A stretch of DNA of 64,000 bases from the NCBI GenBank assembly GCA_963920705.1, contig OY987238.1, forward strand, positions 11,092,183 through 11,156,182, in the 5' to 3' direction. Positions 1-13,800 of this stretch are shown in pieces; position 1 is the stretch's first letter; every line of letters begins with the position of its first letter. Origin of the DNA: Odiellus spinosus (lineage: Eukaryota; Arthropoda; Arachnida; Opiliones; Phalangiidae). Position numbers and translations under genes: made by a program. The notes below the pieces were generated by a model. It was not told the origin of the DNA and did not search any database. It was given only the letters and a program-made list of their open reading frames with translations.

Positions 1-830
1 TAAATGGTCTTATTTTTTTTATTCTAAAATTTTATAAGTGGCTAACCTGTTAATTAGATAAAGTTTTAAATACTTAACTACTTGCAGGGTAGAATATGGA
101 AACTTAATCAGAATATAACATTTTAATTCGTATATTAACAAATTCTATCCAACTTTTTCTTCCCTCTTAATTTCTAAACTTTAACAATCCCTAGATAAAT
201 TTGCTCAAGAGGTTGAAAAAAATATAAAGCTTTCATATATTTTGCAAGTTTGAAACTTAAATTCAAATATTGGCCAAAAAGGGCCGCGGGCGTCCCGTAT
301 CCAATAAATATCCAAGGATCAGAATCGTTATAGAGTTCAAAATCATCCCTGGAAAATCCGAATAAGAAGAATTCGAAACGTGTATTTGCGTTTACGAAAA
401 GGGGAGACCGAATAGGAAAAAAACCCAGCTAGAGCTGATATGAGGAAGAATTGGAAACGCGTAGACATATTTCAAACAATAAAGTAGCCGGTATTTACAA
501 GCTACGGTCGATAGGATTGAAATCCCTCTGGAGGGAGAAGAGAGAGGATGAAGAGATGGGAATGAAAGATAGAGAGTGTGTGCTGAGGAAAAAAAGAAAT
601 CTAGGATGCGGAAGACTGGAGAAAAAGAAAACCCGAGTCCAAAGACTCCAAACCTAAGAGAGCGAGAGACTCAACGGGTCTCACTAGGTTTATACTACAT
701 ACTGAATTGCATATGCCGCGTTTTGGAGAAGTGCAGAACATCACGTTTGCAAATTTGAAAATAATATTATTTAAATCGTTAAACTCAATTTGTAGGATTA
801 TGATATAGTCCAAACATTTATTTATTTTAT

Positions 831-1061
831 TAATCTAGGAAATGTCTCCTTTCTAAGGGTGCTATCGGTTTATGCCTAGGTGACCGTCGAGAAAAGTTAC
901 GGCCATTTTAAGCTAAGGCTCATTTTTGGAGCTTTGCTCGATTTCTATTAGTGGCTCATGCCAATTTTATTACTTTAATATAATCTAGGGAATGTCTTTT
1001 TCTATTGGTGCTATCGGTTTATGCCTAAATGATCCTAGAAAAAAGTTACGGCCATTTTAAA
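831..1061. repeat. Direct repeat pair, about 85 bp each, 150 bp apart
   Basis: Two related segments begin at 831 and 981. Both run from a TAATCTAGG start through GTGCTATCGGTTTATGCCTA to AAAGTTACGGCCATTTTAA. They are clearly the same sequence with scattered substitutions and small indels. No coding potential or terminal inverted repeats are visible. This looks like an old local duplication or two units of a decayed tandem repeat. Confidence 0.75.
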
Positions 1062-1863
1062 TACAGAAAACGTACAAAATTGATCTGTAGTAAGCTTAAC
1101 ACAAAAGTATTCGACATGAAACCTGACAATTTAAAAAAGATAAAAAACCAACAACCAAAAATAATAAAAACAACTTCGTCTTAACTTAACATATAATCCT
1201 TCAAGTAAAATCCGAAGCTTATCCTGGAACGAGTCTCACAGAGAATGAACTCACTCTCGGAATACTAGGAATCCTATAGCTAAAGACGGAAGATGGGTTT
1301 TTGGAGGCGAGGGGTAAAGGAAAGAGTGATAACAGTTGACTCGACCAAATACGTCCGAATATCGAAATTCAATACTGAGCCACAGCTCCGGATTAGAATA
1401 GGGAACGGGATTTGAGTCGATTTTAGACTCAAGTTGAGCGCGAGTACAAAGCTACGTACCCTTCTAAATCTATGATTCAGTTATGTGGAGATAAATTCGA
1501 AAGCGTATCTTGGTATATTGCTGACAATTCTACATGAAATTGACCATAACTGGGGAAGGAACTGGGCGTTTTTGAAGCGAACCAAGCTATAGGAAGGATA
1601 AAACCCGGAACACACTCGGTTAGAAGCGTCTGCCATCGTTTTATTGCTCGGAAATTCGGGATACCCTAAAGGGTTTGCTTCCTTCCAAACCTCTTTCTCA
1701 CGCACCTTAACCTACCCACCATATAGTTTCTCAGGGGGACCCCCCATGAAAGTGTGAAAAATCGAGATGGTCAAGCCAACTTAACTCATCGACCATTTAT
1801 TTCGTCAAATTTGAAAAATTCAAATTAGAATTTGAATAAAAGTAACTTGTTTATAGATAAAAC

Positions 1864-2198
1864 CAGAAGCCGATGAAACCCTCCTTTGAAGTCTATTACT
1901 CCCGGGTCTTGTCTACCCCTCTCTGTATGGGTTAGTTTCAAAAAGCGCGATTCGTACTCTTCCTAACAGTAGATATTTTCGGAGCGGGAGTTCGTCGAGC
2001 GAATATCTCTAGCAGCCTTGAAGTTCGCCAAAAAAAGTCGTCGTTTGTGGAGAGAGAATTTCCAATTTTCCGTAGACAGGGGGGTATGAAGTAGGACTCC
2101 TCCGATCTCGTAAAATTGTGAATTTTCCCCATACAGAGAGGAGCGCTATATGGAACATTAGAGTAGTAGATTTCAAAGGAGGGTTTCATCGGCTTCTG
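1864..2198. mobile_element. Foldback MITE-like element, family D copy 1 (hAT-like ends)
   Basis: The left end begins CAGAAGCCGATGAAACCCTC and the right end is its reverse complement, giving subterminal inverted repeats of about 65 bp with mismatches. The flanks are ATAAAAC on the left and ATAAACC on the right, a near-match consistent with an old 7-8 bp target duplication. The CAG start and duplication length resemble hAT-derived non-autonomous elements, but no transposase is present. A second copy, cut by the window end, lies at 63902-64000. The 83-codon frame inside is not a gene. Confidence 0.7.
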
Positions 2199-2776
2199 AT
2201 AAACCTTTCAATATTTATCTTCGGATAAACCCTAACCATTTAACTACTATATTAATATATGCGCATTTTTGTTTAAATAAATAAAATGCATGAAAAATAT
2301 GAATGATGATACGATACCAAAAGTACATTATCCAACCAAAGGATATCAGTGTAATAAACCCCAAAAAACTAAATTTGTCGGATTTAAAATGTACAAAAAA
2401 AGAAAGTTTGGTAAAAGTAGCGAATCTCCGCTTCATCCGAACTCAGTTTGTCATCCTTTAAAAAGGTCGAACGTCCGGTTAGCGCGACTCGGACAGCGAG
2501 AAGGAAGTTTAGGATATGTGGAGGAAAAAAAAAAGTGTCAAATCCACGGATGGACCTTAAATAAGATTGAAACGTTGTATAAAAAATTGAAACCCTTCTC
2601 TACCCATTTATTTGGTAGAGAGTATATAACGTATAAAACCAAATTTGCCCGCTTGAAATCTGTTACTGTCATCAAGTACTAGGATTTTTATAATCAATGG
2701 TAGTTCTCATCGCGTTCGAAGCTAGGATACCCATTTTCTAAAAGGGATAATAAAGACCAGATATATTCTTTAATAA

Positions 2777-2959
2777 AGGGAGAATGCGACCTAATTTCTA
2801 ATCCACCAGTAAAAAAAAAAAATTAAAAATATTAAATTAAAAAAAAAATTTAAAACTTACCATCAAAATAGGCTTAGCTGGATTTCTAGTTTGATATTTA
2901 TTTGTAATTTTTTTACTGGTAGATTAGGCCAGCACTTGTTCTTAGCTTGTATTCTCCCT
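2777..2959. mobile_element. TTAA-type MITE, family A, short internally deleted copy
   Basis: The ends are AGGGAGAATGCGACCTAA on the left and the complementary ATTCTCCCT on the right. The right end abuts TTAA; the left flank is ATAA, a probable mutated TTAA. The subterminal block TAATCCACCAGTAAAAA and its inverse ACTGGTAGATTAGG match the longer copies downstream, but most of the central palindrome is missing. Family assignment rests on shared ends and target site with the 42738-44284 copy. Confidence 0.75.
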
Positions 2960-4639
2960 TTAAATCAGATAACCAGATAATACTGGATACAGAACTATGA
3001 AAACAATGGATTTAGACTTTTACTTGCTTTACGCGCTATTTTTCGGTTGTCAAAAATGTAATTAGGTTTAGCGGATCCATTTCGCGACCGTGATAAATAA
3101 CTGTAAATTACCGGGGAACCTTTTTGGAGTTTTGATACAATTTTCCAGGCATATTTTAACAGTCTAAATCGATTAATTTTTATCAGAGTAATATCCCTTT
3201 AACTTTAAATTCACAAACTTAGTTTTTCTAGTGTTTTAAAAAAAATGATTATAACGATTAAACAAACATGATATTCATTTCATAATCCCTTTAAAGATAG
3301 AGAAACCCTATCTTTACACGTTGATGAAAACGAAAATTGAAATAGACTATATTGTTTGAATCAATTCTAGTTTTCAAGACGTGCAAAGGTAGGCTCCGAG
3401 CTATCTCTATTTTATTCTATTCTTAGTGATAGTATGGAGAATAGTTCTGTGGCTTGCTGAAAACTAAATATAGGGCAAAATTGCAGTTTGAATCAATTTG
3501 ACTTTTCAGCAAAAAGTATCGCTTTGTCTAGGTGATAAAAATGCCCATGTGGCTTTGGACGTACTGACGACACAAGCTGACATTAAATATATACCGCGTT
3601 TGCAACCAATCCTTTCGAGTTCGAAGAACTTGGAGTAAAAAAACGTTTTGGGGGTAAGGAGGAGAAATACAGTGACAGAAAACGTTTCGTTTCGGAGGCC
3701 CTATAATAAATATATATAAGGGATTGCAGCCTGGGCAGACGCCCTACCAGAAGTACTTTGTAATATAGGATTTCGAAGCTCTTAAATCTCAGTTTCCAAC
3801 CGAATAAAAAATAACCGTGAGGAATGAATTTCAAAGCCCACTTTCCTTCTAAGAGACTGTTCAACGTTGCCTTTTTGAAGCAATGAGGTACAATCTTTGG
3901 TTATAACAATTAACCCCATAATTCGCAATAAAAGTGCTTAGAATTTACTAACAAAATTTACTTTCAGATATGAATAAAATTAGAGCTTATTTTAAGCTTT
4001 AAAATGAGACCAAGTACACTAAAACGGCTCAAAATGGAAATTCAATATATTTAATCTCGATTATATGGAGATTAAGATGTTATGGAGATTATAAATATTA
4101 TTAAACTTGATTATATGGAGCTTAAAATATTATGGAGATTAAATAGAATATAATCTAGATTATTATATGTAGATTAAACTAAAATTAAAATTGACTTCAA
4201 TCATAAATGTTATTTTACATATCTAAATTCCTTCTCCCTATCTATTGAAAATTAAAAAGTGGAGTGTTATCTTACGCTCAGAAATATGTATTTTGAAATC
4301 CCAAAATTTGAAAACCCCAAAAAATCAAATAAAAGTTATGTTATGAATTTCGGTAAAATACAGGGAGGCAGAATTAAACGTTATAAATAACTGCAAATAA
4401 CGTGAAATCTGTTGATAACTACCCACCACATAAACGAGGTTAGTACATCGTATCACGCACTGCTTCAAAAAGGTTTAACAATTTTACGGGTCCACTTTCA
4501 GTGGGCGTCGATTGAAAAATATTGATTTTTTCTCTCGGAAACCCCACTTGGTTTTAAAAATCTTTTTCTATATATTTTTGACAATGTTCAGCGGAACCGG
4601 TAATAAATAACCTGGTTCTTTTCTTTTTCTATTTTTTAG

Positions 4640-4842
4640 GAACATCTCTTCGGCTAGTCATGTTGGACGTCCCCTCTCCGACAGTGGTGGGAGAGTCGGT
4701 GGAACTAACTTGTAGTTTCGATTTAGAGAATCAAAAACTCTACGCGGTCAAGTGGTACAAGAATGACGCCGAATTTTATCGTTACGTCCCGACCAATTAT
4801 CCGCCAACACACTATCTACCCATGGCGGGAATCAGGGTCGAC
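4640..4842 (+). CDS. beat-like: beat-like exon, first half of Ig domain 1
   Basis: A polypyrimidine tract and TTTTTTAG acceptor end at 4639. The exon starts with the last two bases of a split codon, so the preceding intron is phase 1. It encodes residues 1-67, opening TSLRLVMLDVPSP and containing Cys24 (ELTCSFDLE) and the WYKNDAEFYRYVP motif. It ends on a complete codon (VD) at a strong GTAAGT donor (4843). An ATG occurs at 4660, but homologous Beat proteins have a signal peptide before this point, so it is not the likely start. Confidence 0.93.
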
Positions 4843-7800
4843 GTAAGTATTTAATTATCATAATTTTATGTAACAATGTCTGTCTGTCGGGAAACAACGC
4901 TACTGTTTTCATTAAAATAACTTTACGTACTAAATTCAACCATAAAATTATTTTTTGAAGGCTAATTAAGGCTGCCTTCGTACCCGGAAAATAGGCTTAA
5001 CTGGATCCATGACGATCCTGAATTTCTTCGCATTGATGGGTTCATCGACCAATGAGCAAAAGCCCATCGTTAAGGCGAGATCTCAATGAAACTTCCAATA
5101 ACATTCAATTGAACTCTGACCCTTCAATGAGAAGAAATTCAGGTGATCTTCATGAATCCAGGTAAGCCTATTTTCCGGGTCAAGTTTTAAATTTAATATT
5201 TTGAAAAACCTTTTACTGGTGGATTAGGCCTATTTAAACATAATTCATTTGTTAGGCTGCATTCTCCCTTTAAGAGTGCAAGATATATAAATATAAATAT
5301 TATGTGTTAAAATATTTGTCCCAAAAAAATGGTAAAACTAAAATCTTGGCTATATACACAAGTAAGAGGCCGTGAATGCTAAAACAAAACAAAAGGCGAA
5401 ACACGTCTTTAAAACTTGTAGAATCCATTATTAATTGCTAGTTGTTTCAAATGCCCGACCAGGAACCAGGCACGCATATACAACCGTTACCTATACGTGA
5501 ACATCTTTATCTATTAAGAGTCAACAGTAAAGAGAAAGAGAAAGAGAGAGAGGAAGGCAAAAGGAACCGCTAAAAAGAATGAGAACAGTTTTAAAGGAAG
5601 GGTGAAAACAGAATTAATTTAACTGATACATATGAATAACAAAACTTGACGTTCATAAACGTCCTCTAACGGCAAACAGAGGCAAAAGTATACGATCTAA
5701 CAAAACCTCGTGCGTCGTTGCTATGGATAAAGAATAGGTAGATGCCCACGTGGTTTTTTTAGTTACTATTGTGGCCACTGTTTGCCGATAAAGGTCGCTA
5801 ATGAACGCGAGGTTTTATTCATCTTTTTGTGTCCATTATTAATATTAATACTAGATTTAATTTAAACAAGATATTCAAGTAGAGTTCTTTGTGAGACCAA
5901 CTACTTGTCAATCGGACAACAAATAAGAACGTAATCCATTTCTGAAATTAACTATGGAAACTGCGCGCCACTTTTAAAATATCAGATTAAAAATAGATAC
6001 ACTTTGGAATTGTGAAGTATGAAATGGAAAATATGATACGAATAGTAACAGAGAGGTTATCCCTATTAGCTCTGTCTTGGTGAACTTGTTCCCCCAAATA
6101 GTGTATTTTGCATAAAATATATAGCAAGAAATATCCTACGAGGTTACGTCACAAGCAATATTTCCAGGTCTGTCTACGTCATCTTGTATCAGAATAGGGA
6201 AGTGTCACGCCTGAAGCCAGCGCAAAAATTTAAAGAAAAAAAAACCACTCAATATAATAGATAATAGATCTCAAGCGAACTTGAGCGAATTCTCATAGAA
6301 TATTAGTGAATTTAGACTCAGTATAACTCGATAGTGGTGAATTGAATTGACTCTTCGGTCTATGGTTAATCATTTCAAAGTTTTGGCTTAACGCAACGCG
6401 AGGCCTTTTTTAGGTAAATTTATCTAATAAGGATTCAAAGTTTCGGTGAACTCGGTACCTTAAAACTATAATTAAATTGTAAAATGAATATTAGATAAAC
6501 ATTAAACATATAGAAAATTTCATTTCTTATAATAAAAAAATATATTTAAATTTGAAGATGAGAAAACTGAGCATTATTAATTTAAGAAATTCGTATATAT
6601 TTGTTATTTCCGAGTACATGGCGTCATTTTGTCTCTTATTAGGCAAATATTTGAACCTACCCTTTAATGTATAAATAATTAAAAATAATAACGTCTTCGA
6701 AGTTAGAGTTGTTAAACTAATTTTAAAATATCCGTTAACGTAAACAAATCCCTTTGACTTTTTAATCTCATTTTAAAGTTAAAATTTCTTTTGATCTTCC
6801 CTTTAACAAAAATTAGCCCGTCGGAATGGCAATGTTTTATTCATGTAGTAGAAAAGGGTGGGAAAGAATGAGAGTTCGCGAGAGAGAGAAGCTAGGGCGG
6901 TGATAGGCCTTATCGCTCCATTTTTCTTATGGCAAATTCATTCAAGCAGGCACTCCGACCAAAAACTTCTCGATTTAATTAGTAAAATCAAGCTTAATGG
7001 TCCGACTGGTACAAAGGCAAAGAATTATACCTATACAAAAGAATTCAACCTTAATACCAGTACAATTTAATTCAATCAAAACCGGTTCTCTATGAAAAAA
7101 ACACCGATTCTAAGATTGAATTCCGTAGGGTATCAACGAAAAGAGGGAACTATAGGGACCCATTTCAAATTCACAACGCTCCCTTTCGGGTCTTTACTAT
7201 TTCTGACTTTATTAGTATACGTATTTATACGTTCAATAAAAGACCCCGAATGAAAGGAAAGGCTATAAAAAAGAGAACCGAAATTAAGGGATACTGAAAT
7301 TAAACAAATTTTAGATTTGAATTAAAATCTCTCATCTTTTGAACAAGAATGTTTTTACGTAAACCCATTAAATAAAGTAGGAGTTCCATATATCAACCCA
7401 CATTCGAAGTAATTCCATATCAACCCACGTTCGAAGTAATTCCATACATCAACCCCGCGAAGTAATTCTATATTAAGCGACGTTCGAAGTAATTCCTTAT
7501 TTCAACCCACGTTCAAAGTAATTCCATACATCAACCCACGTTCGAAGTAATTCCATACATCAACCCACGTTCGAAGTAATTCCATACATCAACCCACATT
7601 CGAAGTAATTCCATACATCAACCCACGTTCGAAGTAATTCCATACATCAACCCACGTTCGAAGTAATTCCATACATCAACCCACGTTCGAAGTAATTCCA
7701 TACATCAACCCACGTTCGAAGTAATTCCATACATCAACCCACGTTCGAAGTAATTCCATACATCAACCCACGTTCGAAGTAATTCCATACATCAACCCAC

Positions 7801-10800
7801 GTTCGAAGTAATTCCATACATCAACCCACGTTCGAAGTAATTCCATACATCAACCCACGTTCGAAGTAATTCCATACATCAACCCACGTTCGAAGTAATT
7901 CCATACATCAACCCACGTTCGAAGTAATTCCATGCATCAACCCACGTTCGAAGTAATTCCATGCATCAACCCACGTTCGAAGTAATTCCATACATCAACC
8001 CACGTTCGAAGTAATTCCATACATCAACCCACGTTCGAATTCCATACATCAACCCACGTTCGAAGTAATTCCATACATCAACCCACGTTCGAAGTAATTC
8101 CATACATCAACCCACGTTCGAAGTAATTCCATACATCAACCCACGTTCGAAGTAATTCCATACATCAACCCACGTTCGAAGTAATTCCATACATCAACCC
8201 ACGTTCGAAGTAATTCCATACATCAACCTACGTTCGAAGTAATTCCATACATCAACCTACGTTCGAAGTAATTCCATACATCAACCTACGTTCGAAGTAA
8301 TTCCATACATCAACCTACGTTCGAAGTAATTCCATACATCAACCTACGTTCGAAGTAATTCCATACATCAACCTACGTTCGAAGTAATTCCATACATCAA
8401 CCTACGTTCGAAGTAATTCCATACATCAACCTACGTTCGAAGTAATTCCATACATCAACCTACGTTCGAAGTAATTCCATACATCAACCTACGTTCGAAG
8501 TAATTCCATACATCAACCTACGTTCGAAGTAATTCCATACATCAACCTACGTTCGAAGTAATTCCATACATCAACCCACGTTCGAAGTAATTCCATACAT
8601 CAACCCACGTTCGAAGTAATTCCATACATCAACCCACGTTCGAAGTAATTCCATACATCAACCCACGTTCGAAGTAATTCCATACATCAACCCACGTTCG
8701 AAGTAATTCCATACATCAACCCACGTTCGAAGTAATTCCATACATCAACCCACGTTCGAAGTAATTCCATACATCAACCCACGTTCGAAGTAATTCCATA
8801 CATCAACCCACGTTCGAAGTAATTCCATGCATCAACCCACGTTCGAAGTAATTCCATGCATCAACCCACGTTCGAAGTAATTCCATGCATCAACCCACGT
8901 TCGAAGTAATTCCATACATCAACCCACGTTCGAATTCCATACATCAACCCACGTTCGAAGTAATTCCATACATCAACCCACGTTCGAAGTAATTCCATAC
9001 ATCAACCCACGTTCGAAGTAATTCCATACATCAACCCACGTTCGAAGTAATTCCATACATCAACCCACGTTCGAAGTAATTCCATACATCAACCCACGTT
9101 CGAAGTAATTCCATACATCAACCCACGTTCGAAGTAATTCCATACATCAACCTACGTTCGAAGTAATTCCATACATCAACCTACGTTCGAAGTAATTCCA
9201 TACATCAACCTACGTTCGAAGTAATTCCATACATCAACCTACGTTCGAAGTAATTCCATACATCAACCTACGTTCGAAGTAATTCCATACATCAACCTAC
9301 GTTCGAAGTAATTCCATACATCAACCTACGTTCGAAGTAATTCCATACATCAACCTACGTTCGAAGTAATTCCATACATCAACCTACGTTCGAAGTAATT
9401 CCATACATCAACCTACGTTCGAAGTAATTCCATACATCAACCTACGTTCGAAGTAATTCCATACATCAACCTACGTTCGAAGTAATTCCATACATCAACC
9501 TACGTTCGAAGTAATTCCATATCAACCCACGTTCGAAGTAATTCCATATCAACCTACGTTCGAAGTAATTCCATATCATCCCACGTTCGAAGTAATTCCA
9601 TATCAACCCACGTTCGAAGTAATTCCATATCAACCCACGTTCGAAGTAATTCCATATCAACCCACGTTCGAAGTAATTCCATATCAACCCACGTTCGAAG
9701 TAATTCCATATCAACCCACGTTCGAAGTAATTCCATACATCAACCTACGTTCGAAGTAATTCCATATCAACCCACGTTCGAAGTAATTCCATATCAACCC
9801 ACGTTCGAAGTAATTCCATATATCAACCCCACAAAGTAATTCCTAACGGGTAGGGTGTTTTCAGTTTAACGGCAAAAAAATTGCAGTCTCGACCCCCGTA
9901 TTTCGTGCCATCTATTTAATATCGCAAACCCTATCAATCCTTAATCATGTTTAATTTCCAAGCAACACAGAGTATGCTATTTACCACGTTATGGGTTCAT
10001 GCACTTGGCGAATGAATACAGCTCCATTTACACAAAATCGCAATCCAAATAAATTGGAGGACCCACCATATTTATACATATATACTTTTTATGAATTCTC
10101 ACCATTCCCTTGAGAGGACATCGGTATAAACTGTGCAGGGATCTTTCTTTGTGTAAGAGTGCGAGTGCCGCGCCTGAGTTTAAAAATAACTCCGAAAACG
10201 AATCAATATAGGGAAGTTCATAAAGACTATTAGAGGGACGTTTTCATAATGTTTTTGTTCCCACTAGTCCCCTTATATACGAAAGTAAAATCTCACCTTA
10301 ATTTGGCAGTAAATATGAAGCTACGTTATATCCTTTATCCATGGATTAAAAAAAGGAACCCTAGTATTAGGTCCGCTGCCAAATTAATATGAAATTTATG
10401 GGTACTCTCTATCGCCAGGGATTCGCTTAAGAAAACAAAAGAAGCTAATTGCAATCGATTTTTCGACGCGTGGCTATATAATATATTTGTCGAGAATCTG
10501 TTCGAAATTACAATACCGGCAAAGGGTAGTTCCCTTTATTTCTAAACGCAACCATAAGGCTCGGTTTTAACCGCCATTGAATACTTAAACGAACAAGACA
10601 ATTGGAATAGCGCGGCTTTTGGAACGACCGTGTCGCGAAGCACGCGATTTTTATAAAAGCGTGTGTTTAAGGGGGTGTATGATGGACGCTAGTGGGGTTG
10701 CAGGAAGGTTGGCATACCATAAAGAGAGCCAAGGGCAAGGATTCAACGCCGTAATAAAGTTCTACATATTAAGTCGCTGAAGCCTTGGACAAATCCCGCT

Positions 10801-13800
10801 AAATTGGTGTGGAAAAGATAAACGAAGGCGAGAAAATTAAGTTTAGATTTAATATAAAGAACCTTTTTTAGCTGCTTCAGGTATTTCGATTATGCGTGGA
10901 TAAAAATCGATGTTTCAATAAAAGATAAACACCTAGCTAAATTACTTTGATACCATTGAGTTAATTATAATTTTAATTAAATATATATAGGAGTATTATT
11001 TGATGTTTCTTATTATATTTTTTGAATGCTCTTATCGTTAAATTTCTCGGAGTTTAAACATATTGTTCGAAAGAAAAATAAAATATTCATAAAACGGATG
11101 ATCAGTTCATTAACAAAAGTATAATAAAACCTTAAAAAAAAAAGGTAATTTTTTTTAGTATTTGCGCCCCCACTATAATTTGTAACGAAAAACGAAGCTT
11201 TTTGCTTAACGAACCAAGAAAAAAAAACTTTAAAAATTTGAAGAAAAAGGAAAGACATTTTAATGAATTATTGAATATTTTATTTAAAGGGTTAGTATCC
11301 GAATTTAACTCTCATTTTATACTATAATTTACTTTGAATTATATTCTGGCAGAGGTATATAATAACCCCCTTCGGGGGGAAGTATGAAAGCCCCTTTACT
11401 ACCAATGCTAAAAATCACGAACAACAAGAGCCCGCTGCTGACTATCTAGGCCACTAGTTCGCACTATACTTCCCAATGTCGCTACTCTAGTAAATGGTCT
11501 TTGTATAAACAAGACGGCTCGATTTGTGTTTAGAACTTCCTGTCTCGGGAGTCAGGCTGTCTGTTAAAATGGAGTCGAAGGTTGACTTCAGCTCGCGAGT
11601 TCCGGAAGTGCGCGTAGGGAAAATTTAGTGAGGTTCAAAATGGTGTAACTATTTTTTTTGGAGTAAAGCGGTGTGTCGATCCGCCGCGATTTACGCCGGG
11701 CACTCGTTGTTCGTCGATTTTGCCTACCTTTCATACTTCACCCCGAAGGGGGTTATTATATACCTCTGATTCTGGTAATGGCAGCAATATTCGCGTACCC
11801 AAAACATGGCCGAAACGTGTTTTAATTTATGAAATAAATGAAAAAAAGTGGATAATCATTGCATATTTTCTTATAAATGATTAGGAATTTACACTTGCAA
11901 AACCTTTACAAGTCCACTAATGACATTGAATTAATTTCTGATTCTTGCGCGTTTATAGTTAAGTGTAATTCATAGATTAAATTGGGCCGATTATAAATAT
12001 TTATGGTAGGTTAATATACTTAAGTTTAGTTCAATTTAGTTAAGTACAAAATTAAAAAAGTCTTTAGTTATGCAAAACTACGTTTTTAGTTATGTAACGA
12101 GGATAGTGTGAGTCGAAACTACTGTCGAAAGGTAGGGGCCTAAGCTTAAAAATAACCTCTCATTTGATAAAAGTATATAATTCGTCGTTTGGCGAAAAAT
12201 AGGCTTTCTTTTGAAAGACACAGCATTCTAATCCTATCGCCCTAGTATGAATGCGTGCCCCGCTCTACTAGATTTCTATCTCTAAAGTCTTAATGTGGAA
12301 ACCACTTAACTCGAAAAAGTTAGTTTTAATTAATTTAATTAACAACTGTGGGCCTAATAAACCATCTTGTTTAAAAAACATTCAAACGAATAAAACGGGG
12401 CGTTAGGTTTCTGTACGCTACTTGCTCTTTAAAAAAGGAAAGAAAAATGAGTAGAAAATTCTCGTTAACGCTTAAATGAATAAAAAAATTCTTAAAGATA
12501 AAAAAAATGGTGAGAAAACTTCCGTTAAATAAATACACTATCACGAGATCTTAGAGAAATGTTTCCCTTCATCTCTTTATTCTTTTGTTAGTCTGTGTTT
12601 TATGCTAGCGATAACTGTGGCGTATTATTACACTATATTAAATCTAATTCAGGATAAAGTAGTTCAGAGAAGTGTTTTTTAGAATGAAGGGATATCTTTC
12701 GGGTATTTTTCTAATGTATATATTGCAAAAAAGAGGACTTTTCTGAAATTCAGAAGAGGAAAAATATTTTTTTCTATATTCCACTGAGGATTAAAAAATA
12801 TTTGCAACTTTTTTTCTCTATATGTTTATAAAAGTGAAGACTTTCAAATCCTCCTAGGATTTTAAACAAATGCAAAAGAATGCCTAATGCCTAGTAAAAT
12901 ATTGGTTATTATTATTATAGGGTTATTTGTTTAACTGTAATGTTTTCACTATTTGTTAAAGGTTTTTTACGTGTATTTTATATAAAAACTAACACCCTTA
13001 CAAGGGATTAAATTCTGTGAAAAGATTAAAATATCCATCCGCGGTGTGTTGATTAGAAATAATTATATTTTTAATAAACTATATCACGTACCTTTCATAA
13101 ACTAGCTCCAAATGAAAAGTAAAAATTAACCGTAATATTACGTTATGACTATGGTCACGTATATATTTAATTGTTAAGCCTACAGTTAATTATCACGCGT
13201 TCTGGCACGTGATAAGGTTGCTTTTGCGCGGTCTTTCTCATACAAGTACTTAACCCAGAAAGTCCTTTTCGTATGAAAATTATCGCTAATTAGGTTACAG
13301 AAATAAAACCGAAAAAAATATTTCTATATATTTGAAAGCGTCAACCCAGAGATATAAGATTAGAATATGTCTATATAATAGTATGATTATAAAACTAAAA
13401 TTATTATCCATAGGCATTCGAAAAAATACGGTGAAAACCACACTATAAGGAAATTTCGTTCAAAAACCAATCAGTAATTTAGATTAACAAACACTGAATA
13501 ATTAGGTATAAACGGATGATATTATAAAAAGTATATGAGAAATATAAGATCACGAGATCTTATCACGTTCTGGTTATTTTAGCGTCTCAAAAGGGGGTTT
13601 AAACATTTTTTAAATATAAAACAGTATGAAAAGCTTTATATTTTAAAAACACCCGCGATTCTTGTTTACTGAAAACCTAAGCCCTACATGAATTTTTTTG
13701 GTTTGTGTTTATATGACATAGATTTCTGGATTTCCTAAAAGCTAAAGAAAAAATATTCAGATATTTACCAAATTTTGTCACGTTCCAAAGCCAGCTCGAG

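Larger units (their letters stand above)
1..4639. other. Upstream flank or 5' intron of the beat-like gene, no exon recognised
   Basis: The first visible coding exon starts in the middle of a codon, so this stretch is intron or lies just beyond one. I looked for a signal-peptide exon ending in phase 1 before a GT donor and found none I could defend. It holds a direct-repeat pair (831-1061), a foldback element (1864-2198), a short TTAA-type MITE (2777-2959) and AT-rich sequence. Short open frames here have no recognisable domain and ordinary AT-rich composition. Confidence 0.5.

Noticed and set aside
2290..2682. 130-codon forward frame
   Set aside because: Lys-rich AT-driven translation without a recognisable domain and not linked to splice sites in phase.
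4660..4662. ATG as the start codon of the Ig protein
   Set aside because: It lies inside an exon whose upstream residues (TSLRLV) are in frame and match Beat-type N-terminal Ig sequence; starting here would leave no signal peptide.
7384..9843. CRISPR-like array
   Set aside because: Units are contiguous, with no unique spacers between repeats, and the context is a eukaryotic intron. The same reasoning applies to the other arrays.
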